64,000 bases of DNA from Clostridium sp. MB40-C1 (GTDB lineage: Bacteria; Bacillota; Clostridia; Clostridiales; Clostridiaceae). The stretch spans positions 124,001 through 188,000 of the forward strand of contig NZ_CP133189.1 in NCBI RefSeq assembly GCF_030913655.1. The letters run 5' to 3'. Under the pieces are notes generated by a model that saw only the letters and a list, made by a program, of their open reading frames with translations, was not told the DNA's origin and made no database searches. Each line of letters begins with the position of its first letter. Position 1 is the first letter of the stretch. Shown one piece after another: positions 43,954-53,308 of the stretch. Made by a program: the position numbers and the translations under genes.

Positions 43954-44316
43954 ATGAATAAGGTTATGTTTATTGGCAGAATAACAAAAGATATTGAGCT
44001 AAAACATATAAAGGAAAATGATAAATATGTTACTAATTTTACTATAGCTGTAGAAAGGCCTTTTACTAATTTAAGAGGGGATAGAATAGTAGATTTTATA
44101 CCTATAGTGGCTTGGGACAAAAATGCAGAAAACATTGCTAAATATACTCAGAAAGGAAGTTTGATAAGCGTAATAGGAAGGCTTCAGATGACTTCTTTTG
44201 AAGGTAAGGATGGAATAAAAAAATACCTAAGTCAAGTAGTTGCTCAGGAAGTACAGTTCTTACAAAGGAGAAAAGAAGATAAAAAAGAAGAAAATAAAGA
44301 GAAAGAAGCAATTTAA
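43954..44316 (+). CDS. ssb: Single-stranded DNA-binding protein (SSB family)
   Basis: 120 residues, ATG after TTGGAGGAG. The OB-fold is clear: MNKVMFIGRITKDIEL, NFTIAVERPFTN, FIPIVAWDKNAENIAKYTQK, GSLISVIGRLQM. A short acidic-basic tail (KEDKKEENKEKEAI) replaces the usual DDDIPF-type tip that binds partner proteins. It is shorter than the main replication SSB (about 145-170) and is not flanked by rpsF/rpsR, so it is probably an accessory SSB paralogue. Confidence 0.92.
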   Translation: MNKVMFIGRITKDIELKHIKENDKYVTNFTIAVERPFTNLRGDRIVDFIPIVAWDKNAENIAKYTQKGSLISVIGRLQMTSFEGKDGIKKYLSQVVAQEVQFLQRRKEDKKEENKEKEAI

Positions 44317-44347
44317 ATTATAGTCATGTATAGTATAGAATTGAATT

Positions 44348-44380
44348 GGTACAGTGTTAAGCTGTACCATATTTTTGTTT
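44348..44380 (+). terminator. Rho-independent terminator after ssb
   Basis: GGTACAG and CTGTACC pair perfectly around TGTTAAG, then a T-rich tail. The rest of the gap up to 44616 shows no gene. Confidence 0.8.
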
Positions 44381-44616
44381 TAAATTTTATCACAACAGAG
44401 AAAACTATGTTATAATTGTGGTGAGTTATATTTGTAAATAATATTAATATACAAGTATGACTCATTATTAAATTAGGTGTGTTTTAATAAATTGCTAATT
44501 TAGTATAAGATTTAGTATAATTTAACCATATTCATAAAATGATTGAAGGAAATTTTAAATAAGTATGTGGAAATTAGCATTTTATTAATTAAATGGAGAT
44601 TATCATAGGTGATATT

Positions 44617-45081
44617 ATGGATGTAGAGAAAATTTTAAGAGAAAATAAAATGAGAGTTACTAAAAATAGAATATCTATTTTAAAAATTTTAGATGAAAGT
44701 GATACAGGTGTTACAGCGGAGTATATTTTTAAGAAGGCTAGGGGAGAAAAGGAAAAAATAGATTTATCAACTATATATAGGACTTTAGAAGCTTTAGATG
44801 AGAAAGATGTTTTGAATAAGTTTGATATAGGTGAAGGAAAATATAATTATATTTTAAAAAACAAGTGCCATAAACATACCATATATTGCCACCTATGTCA
44901 CAAAAAAATACAGATAGATTGTCCATTATTTCAAGTTGAAGAAATAATAAAAAATAAAACAGGATTTACTTTTGTAGAAAAAGAGATAAAACTTAAATGT
45001 ATTTGTGAAGAATGTAGGGAAAATGAAACTCTAAATAATATAAAGAATAAAGAAGATTGGAAGAGTATCGAAACAAAGTAA
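44617..45081 (+). CDS. Fur family transcriptional regulator
   Basis: 154 residues. I chose ATG 44617 (AGGTGAT 4-10 nt upstream) over ATG 44593, which has no ribosome site. The winged helix (~8-80, RVTKNRISILKILDE; IDLSTIYRTLEALDEKDVL) is followed by the dimerisation and metal domain (HKHTIYCHLCHKKIQIDCPL) with a CxxC pair at ~100 and a second CICEEC pair at ~137, the structural zinc site. Subtype (Fur, Zur, PerR) cannot be told; sensor-site residues are mixed. The inverted repeat upstream of mntP is a plausible target. Confidence 0.92.
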   Translation: MDVEKILRENKMRVTKNRISILKILDESDTGVTAEYIFKKARGEKEKIDLSTIYRTLEALDEKDVLNKFDIGEGKYNYILKNKCHKHTIYCHLCHKKIQIDCPLFQVEEIIKNKTGFTFVEKEIKLKCICEECRENETLNNIKNKEDWKSIETK

Positions 45082-45270
45082 TAGGTACCTAGTTAGCAGG
45101 TACTAGCAACCAGCTAATAGAGATTAGTAATTAATAGTTCCTAATCTCTAAAAAACTATAAAATTTTGTCTAGTAATTATAGGTTAGTGCTTAGTTACTA
45201 GATGTTGATAAAAGTGAGTAAATCATTAACAAAAACAATATTGAAAAATTATGAGAAAGAAGGTATTTAA
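45082..45270. repeat. Degenerate AGTAATTAG / GTTACTAG repeats
   Basis: The gap is filled with overlapping short motifs such as TAGTAATTAATAG, CTAGTAATTATAGG and TTAGTTACTAG. Related stretches occur at 17150-17420 and around 50955. Confidence 0.45.
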
Positions 45271-45666
45271 ATGGAGTTTTCATCATTAGTATTAATGGAA
45301 GTAGATAAAGACAATAAATTTATAAGAGAGATTGGAAGCTACGAAGTAGGTGAAGGTGCAGAATATATTACAAAGTTTTTTTGTAAGGAAGAAAAGATAA
45401 ATTTATATTTTGATACAGGAAGAGATGTAGAGGAATGGGAATATAGTGCTATATATGATTTATTTGATTTACAAGCTTTTGAGGAAAAGGGATATAAGAT
45501 TAAAGAAAAGGATGATGAATATAATCCAACATGGGTTGTAGAGTTTGATTATATAGAGGAACATGTAGAAATGGTAGAGAAATTAAGAGAAATATGTAAT
45601 ATTATACATTTAGAGGTAAAGAAATCCTTTCAAGAGTCCGAAAATAAGAAAGAAGAGTACGTTTAA
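45271..45666 (+). CDS. Uncharacterised clostridial protein (possibly DUF6762)
   Basis: 131 residues, ATG after GAAAGAAGG. It begins MEFSSLVLMEVDKDNKFIRE, is acidic, and has an alternating strand-helix pattern (YEVGEGAEYITKFFC; INLYFDTGRDVEEWEYSAIY; WVVEFDYIEEHVEMVEKL). I think it belongs to the DUF6762 group of small clostridial proteins, but I cannot confirm that from sequence alone. No signal or membrane segment. A strong terminator follows, so it is likely monocistronic. Confidence 0.65.
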   Translation: MEFSSLVLMEVDKDNKFIREIGSYEVGEGAEYITKFFCKEEKINLYFDTGRDVEEWEYSAIYDLFDLQAFEEKGYKIKEKDDEYNPTWVVEFDYIEEHVEMVEKLREICNIIHLEVKKSFQESENKKEEYV

Positions 45667-45697
45667 ATGAAGCTTTTCATAAGAAAAGCTTCATTGT
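45667..45697 (+). terminator. Rho-independent terminator
   Basis: ATGAAGCTTTTC and GAAAAGCTTCAT pair perfectly around ATAA, with TTGTTT after. Confidence 0.8.
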
Positions 45698-45771
45698 TTC
45701 AACTAGGGATGTATATGACAAATTTAGGATAGTATTATGTTATTATATTATTGAAGATTGGAGAGGATAGT

Positions 45772-47571
45772 GTGAATGGAGTTAAAGATCTTAAAAACAG
45801 AGAGGAGATAGCTGAGCAATATAAATGGGACATAGGCAAAGTTTATTCTAGTACAGAACAATGGGAACAAGACTTTGAATTGTTAAAAAAAGAAGCTTTA
45901 AAGCTTAGGGAGTATAAAGGAAAATTAAATGACGGAAAAGAGCTTCTTTCCTTTCTAAAGCTAGATGAAGAGATTTCAAGACTAGCAGATAAACTTGCAG
46001 TATATGCTTTTTTAAGATCAGATGAGGATACTACAAATACTATTTTTCAAGCTTTAAAAAATAAAATAGAGGCTTATTTAGCAGAACTTATGGCTGTAAG
46101 TTCATTTTTTGTCCCAGAAATTTTATCTTATGCTGAAGGAACTATTGAAAAAGCCATTAAAGAAGTGCCAGAACTTAATATGTATAAATTTATGCTTGAA
46201 AAAATATTAAAGAGGAAACCTCACACTTTAAGTAGTGAAATGGAAGAACTTTTAGCTTCAGTTTCAGATTGCTTAAATGCACCAGGAAATATTTTTGGAA
46301 TGCTTACTAATGCAGATTTAACATTTCCTAATATAAAGGATGAAAATGGAAAAGAAGTTGTACTTACAGAAGGAAATTATTCTAAATATATAAAATCAAA
46401 AAATAGAAAAGTTAGAGAAGATGCTTTTAAAGCTTTATTTGGAACTTATGAAAAGTACAAAAATACTTTAGCAACTTCATTAACAGCATCTATTAAGAAT
46501 TTTTCTTTTGTAGCAAAAACTCGTAAATACAACAATTCATTGGAAAGTTCTTTAGAGCCAAATGACATTCCCGAATCAGTGTACGATAGTGCTATAGAAA
46601 CAATAAACAAAAATATAGAAAGTCTTCATAGATATGTTAGAATAAAGAAAAAATTATTGGGATTAAATGAAATTCATATGTATGATCTTTATGTTCCTGT
46701 AATAGATACTCCTAAAACAAATATAGAGTTTGAAGAAGGAGTTAAAATAATAAAGGATGCTTTGAAACCTCTTGGAGAAGAATATCTTGAGATTTTCAGT
46801 GAAGGAATAGATAATAGATGGATAGATATTTATCAAAATAAAGGAAAAAGAAGTGGAGCGTATTCCTGGGGCTGCTATGATACAATGCCTTATGTGCTTT
46901 TAAACTATAATAATGAACTTAATGATGTATCTACTCTTGCTCATGAGATGGGGCATTCTATACATTCATATTATTCAAGGAAAGATCAGCCTTATGTTTA
47001 TGCAGATTATACTTTATTCTGTGCTGAGGTAGCCTCAACTGTTAATGAATGCCTTCTTATAAATTACTTAATAAAAAATGAAAAAGATGAGCAAAAAAGG
47101 CTTTATCTTATCAATACTCAATTAGAACAAATAAGAACTACTGTGTTCAGACAAATTATGTTTGCTGAATTTGAAAAAATTACTCATGAGAAAATAGATA
47201 AGGGAGAACCTTTAACATCGAAAGATTTATGTAGTATATACCATGAACTTAATGTGAAATACTTTGGTGAAAGTATGATTGTGGATAAAGAAATAGATAT
47301 GGAATGGTCTAGAATTCCCCATTTTTATAGTGATTTTTACGTGTATCAGTATGCTACAGGGTACTCTGCTGCTAATTCTTTTGTTAAGAATATTTTAGCT
47401 TTAGAAGATAAGGCTGTAGAAAAATATAAAGGTTTCTTAAAAAGTGGTGGATCTGATTACCCTATAAATATTTTAAAAAAAGCTGGGGTTGATATGACAA
47501 CTTCTAAACCAATAGAAGATACTATAGATAGATTTAATGAACTTTTAGATATGTTGGAAAATACTCTTTAA
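45772..47571 (+). CDS. pepF: Oligoendopeptidase F
   Basis: 599 residues. I chose GTG 45772, six nt after GGAGAGG; the TTG at 45751 lies before that site. This gives the usual ~600-residue length. M3 family zinc peptidase: N-terminal helical lobe (EEIAEQYKWDIGKVYSS, LDEEISRLADKLAVYAFLRSD) and the C-terminal active site TLAHEMGHSIHSYYS (HEMGH zinc motif, ~390) with the downstream Glu in AEVASTVNE (~420). It cleaves short peptides in the cytoplasm. No secretion signal. It is followed by an HD-GYP gene 32 bp downstream, possibly co-transcribed. Confidence 0.95.
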   Translation: MNGVKDLKNREEIAEQYKWDIGKVYSSTEQWEQDFELLKKEALKLREYKGKLNDGKELLSFLKLDEEISRLADKLAVYAFLRSDEDTTNTIFQALKNKIEAYLAELMAVSSFFVPEILSYAEGTIEKAIKEVPELNMYKFMLEKILKRKPHTLSSEMEELLASVSDCLNAPGNIFGMLTNADLTFPNIKDENGKEVVLTEGNYSKYIKSKNRKVREDAFKALFGTYEKYKNTLATSLTASIKNFSFVAKTRKYNNSLESSLEPNDIPESVYDSAIETINKNIESLHRYVRIKKKLLGLNEIHMYDLYVPVIDTPKTNIEFEEGVKIIKDALKPLGEEYLEIFSEGIDNRWIDIYQNKGKRSGAYSWGCYDTMPYVLLNYNNELNDVSTLAHEMGHSIHSYYSRKDQPYVYADYTLFCAEVASTVNECLLINYLIKNEKDEQKRLYLINTQLEQIRTTVFRQIMFAEFEKITHEKIDKGEPLTSKDLCSIYHELNVKYFGESMIVDKEIDMEWSRIPHFYSDFYVYQYATGYSAANSFVKNILALEDKAVEKYKGFLKSGGSDYPINILKKAGVDMTTSKPIEDTIDRFNELLDMLENTL

Positions 47572-47603
47572 AACTAGACTATAAAGAGTAAGGGGGATAT
47601 GAC

Positions 47604-48662
47604 ATGAGGCTTGAATTCATAAATAGAGTTAAAGAGAATGATATTCTTGGAAAAAACATCCTCACCAACGATGGAAATATACTCTTGAGGTCAGGCATTA
47701 AGTTGACTAACAAATATATATCAAAGCTACGAAAACTTGGAGTACTCTATGTATATGTAGAAGATGAAAGGTTAAACGATGTTATGGTAGAGGATGAAAG
47801 ACTTCTAAAGATAAAGCAAATATATATGAAAAGTATGTCGAATATAGTGAAAAGTTTAAATATGGAACATAGGGTGGAAACAAGAGATTCCCTTAGAGTT
47901 GTAGAAAACTTAGTTGAGTATATAATCGATTGTGGAGATGTTGATAAAAGTTTAACTGATATAAAAACTTATGATAATTATACTTATGTACATTGCATAG
48001 ACACGTGTATAATGGCAACTTTTCTAGGAATTTCAATGAATTATAGTGAAAGTGAGCTTAAGGAATTAGCTATTGGTGCAGTTCTTCATGATATAGGGAA
48101 AACTAAGGTTCCTTATAAAATTATAAATAAAAGAGAACCTCTTACAGAAGAAGAAATGCAGGAAATAAGAAACCACCCTATCTATGGAAGAGAAATACTG
48201 GAAAAGAATATGCAGATTTCCATGGATATAATTAAAGCAGTGGAACAGCATCATGAAAGAGTTGATGGAAGTGGATATCCTAATGGACTAAAAGGATATG
48301 AAATTTGTAGATTTGCTAGAATAGTATCTATATGTGATGTTTATGATGCTGTAAGCAATAATAGAGTTTATAGAAAAAAGATGCCACCTAATGAGGCTTA
48401 TGAACTTATTTTAGGTGGAAGTGGAACTTTATTTGATGAAGATATTGTAAGAAACTTCAAGAATATTTTTGCTATATACCCATTAGGGTGTTGTGTAAAA
48501 CTTTCAAATAATATAGAAGGATATGTAATAAGGCAAAACAAAGGATTCCCAGATAGACCTGTCATAAGAGTTCTTTATAATAGTATGACTAGAGAGCCAA
48601 TAGCTTTTTATGAAATTGATTTATTAAAACACTTAGACATAGTAATTGAGGGTATAGTATGA
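47604..48662 (+). CDS. HD-GYP domain cyclic-di-GMP phosphodiesterase
   Basis: 352 residues, ATG after AAGGGGGA. The N-terminal ~115 residues are a small regulatory region (NILTNDGNILLRSGIKLTNK). The HD-GYP core follows (~125-280): HCIDTCIMATFLG, GAVLHDIGKTKVP (HD pair), RNHPIYGREIL, VEQHHERVDGSGYPNGL (HH and GYP) and IVSICDVYDAVSNNRVYRK. All the key metal and GYP residues are present, so it should be active against c-di-GMP. The last ~50 residues form a beta domain often found after HD-GYP in clostridia. No receiver or membrane part. Confidence 0.92.
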   Translation: MRLEFINRVKENDILGKNILTNDGNILLRSGIKLTNKYISKLRKLGVLYVYVEDERLNDVMVEDERLLKIKQIYMKSMSNIVKSLNMEHRVETRDSLRVVENLVEYIIDCGDVDKSLTDIKTYDNYTYVHCIDTCIMATFLGISMNYSESELKELAIGAVLHDIGKTKVPYKIINKREPLTEEEMQEIRNHPIYGREILEKNMQISMDIIKAVEQHHERVDGSGYPNGLKGYEICRFARIVSICDVYDAVSNNRVYRKKMPPNEAYELILGGSGTLFDEDIVRNFKNIFAIYPLGCCVKLSNNIEGYVIRQNKGFPDRPVIRVLYNSMTREPIAFYEIDLLKHLDIVIEGIV

Positions 48663-49018
48663 AGAAGGAGAGAATGGGTTAAGACGTTTTTATTTTACAT
48701 AATTTATATTATTAGGTTGTTAAATAATTTATAATCGCAAATTAACTTTTTAACAACCTAGTTAAAATTAATATGAAAGTTTAAAGTAGGTAGAAGGTTA
48801 GAGTATTGAATGAGCTTTAAATAAAAGTTTTAAAATCAATATGTGTTAAAATAGGCTACAATTCGTAATTTGAATGTTGTATAATAATTTTTTACGTAAC
48901 GATACTAGCTTATGCTATATTGTGTATAATATTTATAAAAAATATGTATATTCAGTGTATAAATTGTATATTACGAATTTCAGAAAATAGAGACTTATGT
49001 TTACAGTCGGAGGATGTT
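48663..49018. other. Gap with terminator
   Basis: AGGTTGTTAAA (48714-48724) pairs with TTTAACAACCT (48749-48759) and acts as a likely terminator of the HD-GYP gene. The remaining AT-rich DNA has no gene; the open frame from 48920 into the rhomboid gene lacks a ribosome site at its first ATG. Confidence 0.6.
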
Positions 49019-49981
49019 ATGAAGAAAGAAGATTTTGAAAAATTTCTTATAAAAAGGCTTTCGGATAATTATATGTATCATATTACAGAACTTTATTCAA
49101 AAGATAGTACAGAAAGTTTTTGGGGATTAGAAAAAATCATAAGTGAAAGAAATATATGTTTAGTTTTCTTGAATAAAGATAATATTAATAATGTAGAAGA
49201 ACAAAAATATGATGAATTTATAAAAATAATTATTTTGGAAGATGAAGATGTAAGAACTCCGTTTACAGTAAGAGATGAAGATATAAATAATGTAATAATA
49301 CTTGATAAAGAAAAAAATAGTATTGTTTATTGTCCAGAGATATTAAATGAAGTAGGAGGACAAATATATAGCATACTTAATTATAGATCAGAAGTAAAGG
49401 AAAGAAAGAATGAAAAGTCTTTTATAACTACTTTATTGATTGGGATAAATGTACTTTTATATATAGTAACCGCTTTTCTTTCTGGAAATGTTTTCGATAG
49501 TGATATAAGAGTACTAGTATTTCTAGGAGCTAAAGTTAATGAGCTTATAAGACAGGGAGAATACTATAGATTATTTACAGCAATGTTTCTTCATGGAGGA
49601 CTTATGCACCTTGTATTAAATATGTATGCTTTACATGCTTTAGGGCCATTGGTTGAAAAAATTTATGGTAAGGTGAAATACTTAATTATATATTTCGTAA
49701 GTGGAATGATTTCTTCTATTTTTAGTTATTTATTTTCAAGTGGAGTTTCAATAGGTGCATCAGGAGCTATTTTTGGACTCCTTGGAGCTTCTTTGATTTT
49801 TGGAATTAAGATGAGAGATAAAGTTGGGAAGGGAATGGTTAGAAATATAATTTATGTTATTGGAATAAATGTATTTATTGGAGTAGCTATGCCCAACATA
49901 GATAATTTTGGACATCTTGGAGGATTGATTGGAGGAAGTATAATATCGCTTGTATTATGGAGAGATAATATGTTTAATTAA
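49019..49981 (+). CDS. Rhomboid family intramembrane serine protease
   Basis: 320 residues from ATG 49019 (CGGAGG 5 nt upstream). The cytoplasmic N-terminal part (~1-135) is followed by about seven membrane helices. Rhomboid marks: GEYYRLFTAMFLHGGLMHLVLNMYAL (split: GEYYRLFTAMFLHGG and HLVLNMYAL), the catalytic Ser248 in GASGAIFGLLG and His299 in GHLGGLIGG, forming the Ser-His dyad. It cuts membrane proteins within their helices; the substrate is unknown. It resembles the GlpG/YqgP class in having a soluble N-terminal domain. Confidence 0.93.
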   Translation: MKKEDFEKFLIKRLSDNYMYHITELYSKDSTESFWGLEKIISERNICLVFLNKDNINNVEEQKYDEFIKIIILEDEDVRTPFTVRDEDINNVIILDKEKNSIVYCPEILNEVGGQIYSILNYRSEVKERKNEKSFITTLLIGINVLLYIVTAFLSGNVFDSDIRVLVFLGAKVNELIRQGEYYRLFTAMFLHGGLMHLVLNMYALHALGPLVEKIYGKVKYLIIYFVSGMISSIFSYLFSSGVSIGASGAIFGLLGASLIFGIKMRDKVGKGMVRNIIYVIGINVFIGVAMPNIDNFGHLGGLIGGSIISLVLWRDNMFN

Positions 49982-50216
49982 TAAAAAACAAGTGATTTTT
50001 AAATAAGTTGACTTATAGCTTATAAACAAATTAAGTTATACGGAAGTATATTAAATAAATATAAATATGCACATGAATTTTATTGTTTACTAAATTAAAA
50101 TCTATCTTTTCACAAATTGTAAAAGTAATTAGTATATTAAGGATAAATAATATATTGTATTAATAGGGACATAAATATATAATTATATTATTATTCTTTC
50201 ATTGTAGGAGGATAGC

Positions 50217-50924
50217 ATGAAGAAGAACATACCCGAAATAAATGGAATTTTAAGAAGCAATATGATTAAAGTACCTGAAGCTATAAGAGAAGCAAGTGGA
50301 ATAATAGTTTTAGGAAAAAGAATTAAATCTTTAGTTTTTAGTACAGATGTAGCTGTTATAAGAAATACTAATGCAGATGCAATAATGGCGGTATACCCTT
50401 TTACTCCACAGCCAGTTATAACACAGGCACTTATGATCGGTTCAGATAAGCCTGTTTTTTGTGGCGTTGGTGGTGGAATAACTACAGGTAAGAGAGTTGT
50501 AAATTTAGCTCTTGATGCAGAATTTAAAGGGTGTTTTGGAATAGTGCTAAATAATCCAACATCAAATCAAGTTGTTGCTAGGGTTAGAAAAACTATAGAT
50601 ATTCCTGTTGTAATTACAATAGTATCTGAAAAGGAAGATATTCAAGCAAGGATAGATGCAGGAGCTGATATTTTAAATGTTTCTGGTGGAAAAAATACTG
50701 CTAAAATAGTAAGGATGATAAGGGAACAACTTCCAAGAATACCTATAATAGCTACTGGCGGACCAACTGATGAAAGTATTAGAGAAACTATAGAAGCAGG
50801 AGCAAATGCTATTACATATACTCCACAAACAACAGGAGATATTTTTGCTACAATTATGGATAGATATAGGGATTCTTACGATCAGCTTGGAAAATTAGGA
50901 CCTCATATAGGACTTATTAAATAA
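50217..50924 (+). CDS. TIM-barrel protein of unknown function (clostridial 'hydrolase' family)
   Basis: 235 residues, ATG after TAGGAGG. It has regular beta-alpha repeats: SLVFSTDVAVIRNTNADAIM, ALMIGSDKPVFCGVGGGITT, GCFGIVLNNPT, IPVVITIVSEKEDIQARIDA, GADILNVSGGKN, and a phosphate-binding end IPIIATGGPTDESIRETIEAGANAIT (split here as IPIIATGGPTDE and AGANAITYTP). This resembles NanE/ThiE-like phosphate-binding barrels. Homologues in clostridia are often labelled hydrolase without proof. No catalytic residues can be named. Confidence 0.7.
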   Translation: MKKNIPEINGILRSNMIKVPEAIREASGIIVLGKRIKSLVFSTDVAVIRNTNADAIMAVYPFTPQPVITQALMIGSDKPVFCGVGGGITTGKRVVNLALDAEFKGCFGIVLNNPTSNQVVARVRKTIDIPVVITIVSEKEDIQARIDAGADILNVSGGKNTAKIVRMIREQLPRIPIIATGGPTDESIRETIEAGANAITYTPQTTGDIFATIMDRYRDSYDQLGKLGPHIGLIK

Positions 50925-51565
50925 TTCCTATATGAATAATGTTGCGTCGCAACATTACTTAGTAACTAGATACCAACCTAGTGAAAGAGGATTTTTTTCT
51001 GGTGTTAAAAAATCTTTAAATTTTAAAAGCAGTTAACGAAACCTCTTTTTCATTAACTGCTTTTGGTGTTATTCTTAAAAGAACTGGTAAGCTCTTAAGC
51101 GATAGCTCAATTGGAGTAGCACTTATCCTAGATTAATTACCTATGCTTTAAAATAACTTTAAAATATTCTTTTGTCCGTTAGGACTTAGAAACTTTTTTA
51201 AAAAGTTTTGTTTCACATCTAAATTTTATATGACCACTCAAATTATGAATAAAGCATTTAAATTCAAAGATTTTCTGACATAAGGAAGAAAATCATCCTT
51301 TAGTCTTCCTCTTCTCCCCAGTATACATATTAAATTATATTACTTATAAAGAAACTAAGGCAGAGGAATAAGATTTTCTTATATATGTAGTTAGCCGATT
51401 AAACTTTGAAGTAGCAATTAGAAGTACTTAAGGTGTAGGATTTTTAGAAGGCTACGCCTTTAGTGCTTCTTTGCGTGCTAAAGGTTTAATGGATAACTGC
51501 ATATATTTAGAAAAACCTACTCCTATGCCGTTACTCATTACTTCATAATATTCTTCTATTATGCA
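50925..51565. other. Convergent gap with terminator and long palindromic element
   Basis: AAAAGCAGTTAA (51025-51036) and TTAACTGCTTTT (51053-51064) form a terminator stem, nested in AAAGAGG...CCTCTTT pairings. The stretch 51345-51545 is the large imperfect palindrome listed separately. No gene is visible. Confidence 0.6.
51345..51545. repeat. About 200-bp imperfect palindrome (MITE-like)
   Basis: Innermost arms 51420-51438 and 51452-51470 pair along 19 nt with two G-U and one mismatch. Outside them the stretch ATATATGTAGTTAGCC near 51380 is mirrored by GGATAACTGCATATAT near 51491, and AAGGCAGAGGAATA near 51358 is mirrored by TACTCCTATGCC near 51519. The whole therefore reads as one decayed inverted repeat ending close to the stop codon of the FtsH-like gene. 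Confidence 0.65.
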
Positions 51566-53308
51566 TTAATTTAATAATCTATTTATATCTGAATCATATA
51601 TAGTTTCTTTTTCTATTAATTCTTGAGAAAGTTGGTCTAAATAGCATTTGTTTTCATATAGTAGATTTTTTACTTCTTTATAAAGTTCATCAATTGTAGT
51701 TTTGCATTCATTTACAATATCAATTTTATTTGATTTAGACACTTCACCCATTTCGGATAGAGTTAGGAGACCTAAGGAATCTCCCATTCCATAAGCAGTT
51801 ACCATACTTCTTATTATATTTGTAGAGTTCTTTAAATCGCTATAAGCACCAGTAGTAATTTTATCTTTCCCAAAAATTATTTCTTCTGCAGCTCTTCCAC
51901 CTAAAAGAACCATTATTCTTTTTTTTAAGTAGTCTTTATTTTGATACATTTGGTCTTGAGGGATACTTAAGGTATATCCACCAGCTCCTTTAGTGCTAGG
52001 AATAATAGTAACTTTTGAAACTTTTTCTTCAGGAAGCACTTTTGCAGATACAAGAGCATGTCCAGCTTCATGGTAAGCAGTGATTTTTTTATCTGAGTCT
52101 TTTATGTGTTCTCTATTTAATTTTTCATATCCAGCCAGAACAATAGAATAAGCTTTGTCAAAGTGTATATTTTCTATATTATTACTATTTTCTTTACAAG
52201 CAAGTATTGCAGCTTCATTAACTAAGTGTTCTAGTTTTGCTCCAGAAAATAAAGATGTTTTTTGTGCCAATTCTTTTAAATTGATATTTTCAGCAGGTTT
52301 ATTTTTTAAATGCAAAGATAGTATTTTTTCTCTTGCTGATACATCTGGAAGGGAAATTTCTATATGTCTGTCAAATCTTCCAGGTCTTAATAAAGCAGCA
52401 TCAAGCATGTCTAATCTATTAGTAGCAGCCATAACAACTATACCTTCTTTTTCATTAAAACCTGACATTTCTGTTAAAAGAGCGTTTAATGTTTGATCTC
52501 TTTCATCAGAGCCACCTGTAGCTTTAGAACTGTCCCTCTTTTTTCCGATGGCATCAATTTCATCTATAAAGATTACAGCTTTACCGTGAGCTTTAGCTTT
52601 TTTAAATAATTGTCTTATTCTACTAGCACCAACCCCTACATATACTTGAATAAAGTCTGAGCCTGACATAGCATAAAAGGGAACACCTGCTTCACCAGCA
52701 ACAGCTTTTGCAAGAAGTGTTTTACCAGTTCCAGGTTCACCATAAAGAATTATACCTTTTGGCATACGAGCACCATAAGAAGCATATTTCTCAGGATTTT
52801 TTAGAAAATCAACTATATCTTTTACACTTTCTTTTGCTTCTTCATTTCCAGCAACGTTTTGAAAATTATATCCTATGTCTTCTACGGCGCTTGCATCAAG
52901 GGAATCTACTGATCTCATACTTTTAGAAGTTACTTTAGAATTTTTCAAAGCAAGAACAATAAAAGATACAATAGAACCAACTAATAAAACAAAAGGAAGT
53001 ATTTCAAAAGGGCTTGCATAAGATTGCTCTGCAACCTTTACTCCTTTTTGAAGCATGGTTTCTTTAAATTTATCGCTTCTAGGATTATCAGTTTCGTATA
53101 TTTTCCCATCTTTAGCTTTTACCTTAAGCTTTGGAGAATCTGTATAATAAACTACAGAGATTTTGTTTGAATTTACATCTTTTAAAAAGTCTTTATATTC
53201 TTTTGAACCCTTTGCCTGATAAGCTATGCCTGTTGCAATTATTAATATAATGGATAGTAAAGTAGTTAGTATTGGAATTAAAAGGTATTTATTTTTAATT
53301 TTATTCAC
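51566..53308 (-). CDS. ftsH: FtsH-like membrane AAA+ zinc metalloprotease
   Basis: 580 residues, GTG start 7 nt after AAGGGTG. Two membrane helices (~7-28 and ~103-125) flank a short extracytoplasmic domain. The AAA+ module has Walker A GEPGTGKTLLAKA (~190), Walker B VIFIDEIDAIGKK (~245) and the arginine-finger region ALLRPGRFDRHIEI. The protease part has the zinc motif YHEAGHALVSA (~412) and ITTGAYSDLKNST, with the third ligand Asp. It lacks the long C-terminal tail of the main FtsH (usually 620-650). It is not beside tilS/hpt, so it may be a second FtsH paralogue. Confidence 0.92.
   Translation of the reverse strand: MNKIKNKYLLIPILTTLLSIILIIATGIAYQAKGSKEYKDFLKDVNSNKISVVYYTDSPKLKVKAKDGKIYETDNPRSDKFKETMLQKGVKVAEQSYASPFEILPFVLLVGSIVSFIVLALKNSKVTSKSMRSVDSLDASAVEDIGYNFQNVAGNEEAKESVKDIVDFLKNPEKYASYGARMPKGIILYGEPGTGKTLLAKAVAGEAGVPFYAMSGSDFIQVYVGVGASRIRQLFKKAKAHGKAVIFIDEIDAIGKKRDSSKATGGSDERDQTLNALLTEMSGFNEKEGIVVMAATNRLDMLDAALLRPGRFDRHIEISLPDVSAREKILSLHLKNKPAENINLKELAQKTSLFSGAKLEHLVNEAAILACKENSNNIENIHFDKAYSIVLAGYEKLNREHIKDSDKKITAYHEAGHALVSAKVLPEEKVSKVTIIPSTKGAGGYTLSIPQDQMYQNKDYLKKRIMVLLGGRAAEEIIFGKDKITTGAYSDLKNSTNIIRSMVTAYGMGDSLGLLTLSEMGEVSKSNKIDIVNECKTTIDELYKEVKNLLYENKCYLDQLSQELIEKETIYDSDINRLLN

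Noticed and set aside
48920-49018. A 33-codon N-terminal extension of the rhomboid protein
   Set aside because: No ribosome site at 48920, whereas CGGAGG precedes ATG 49019.
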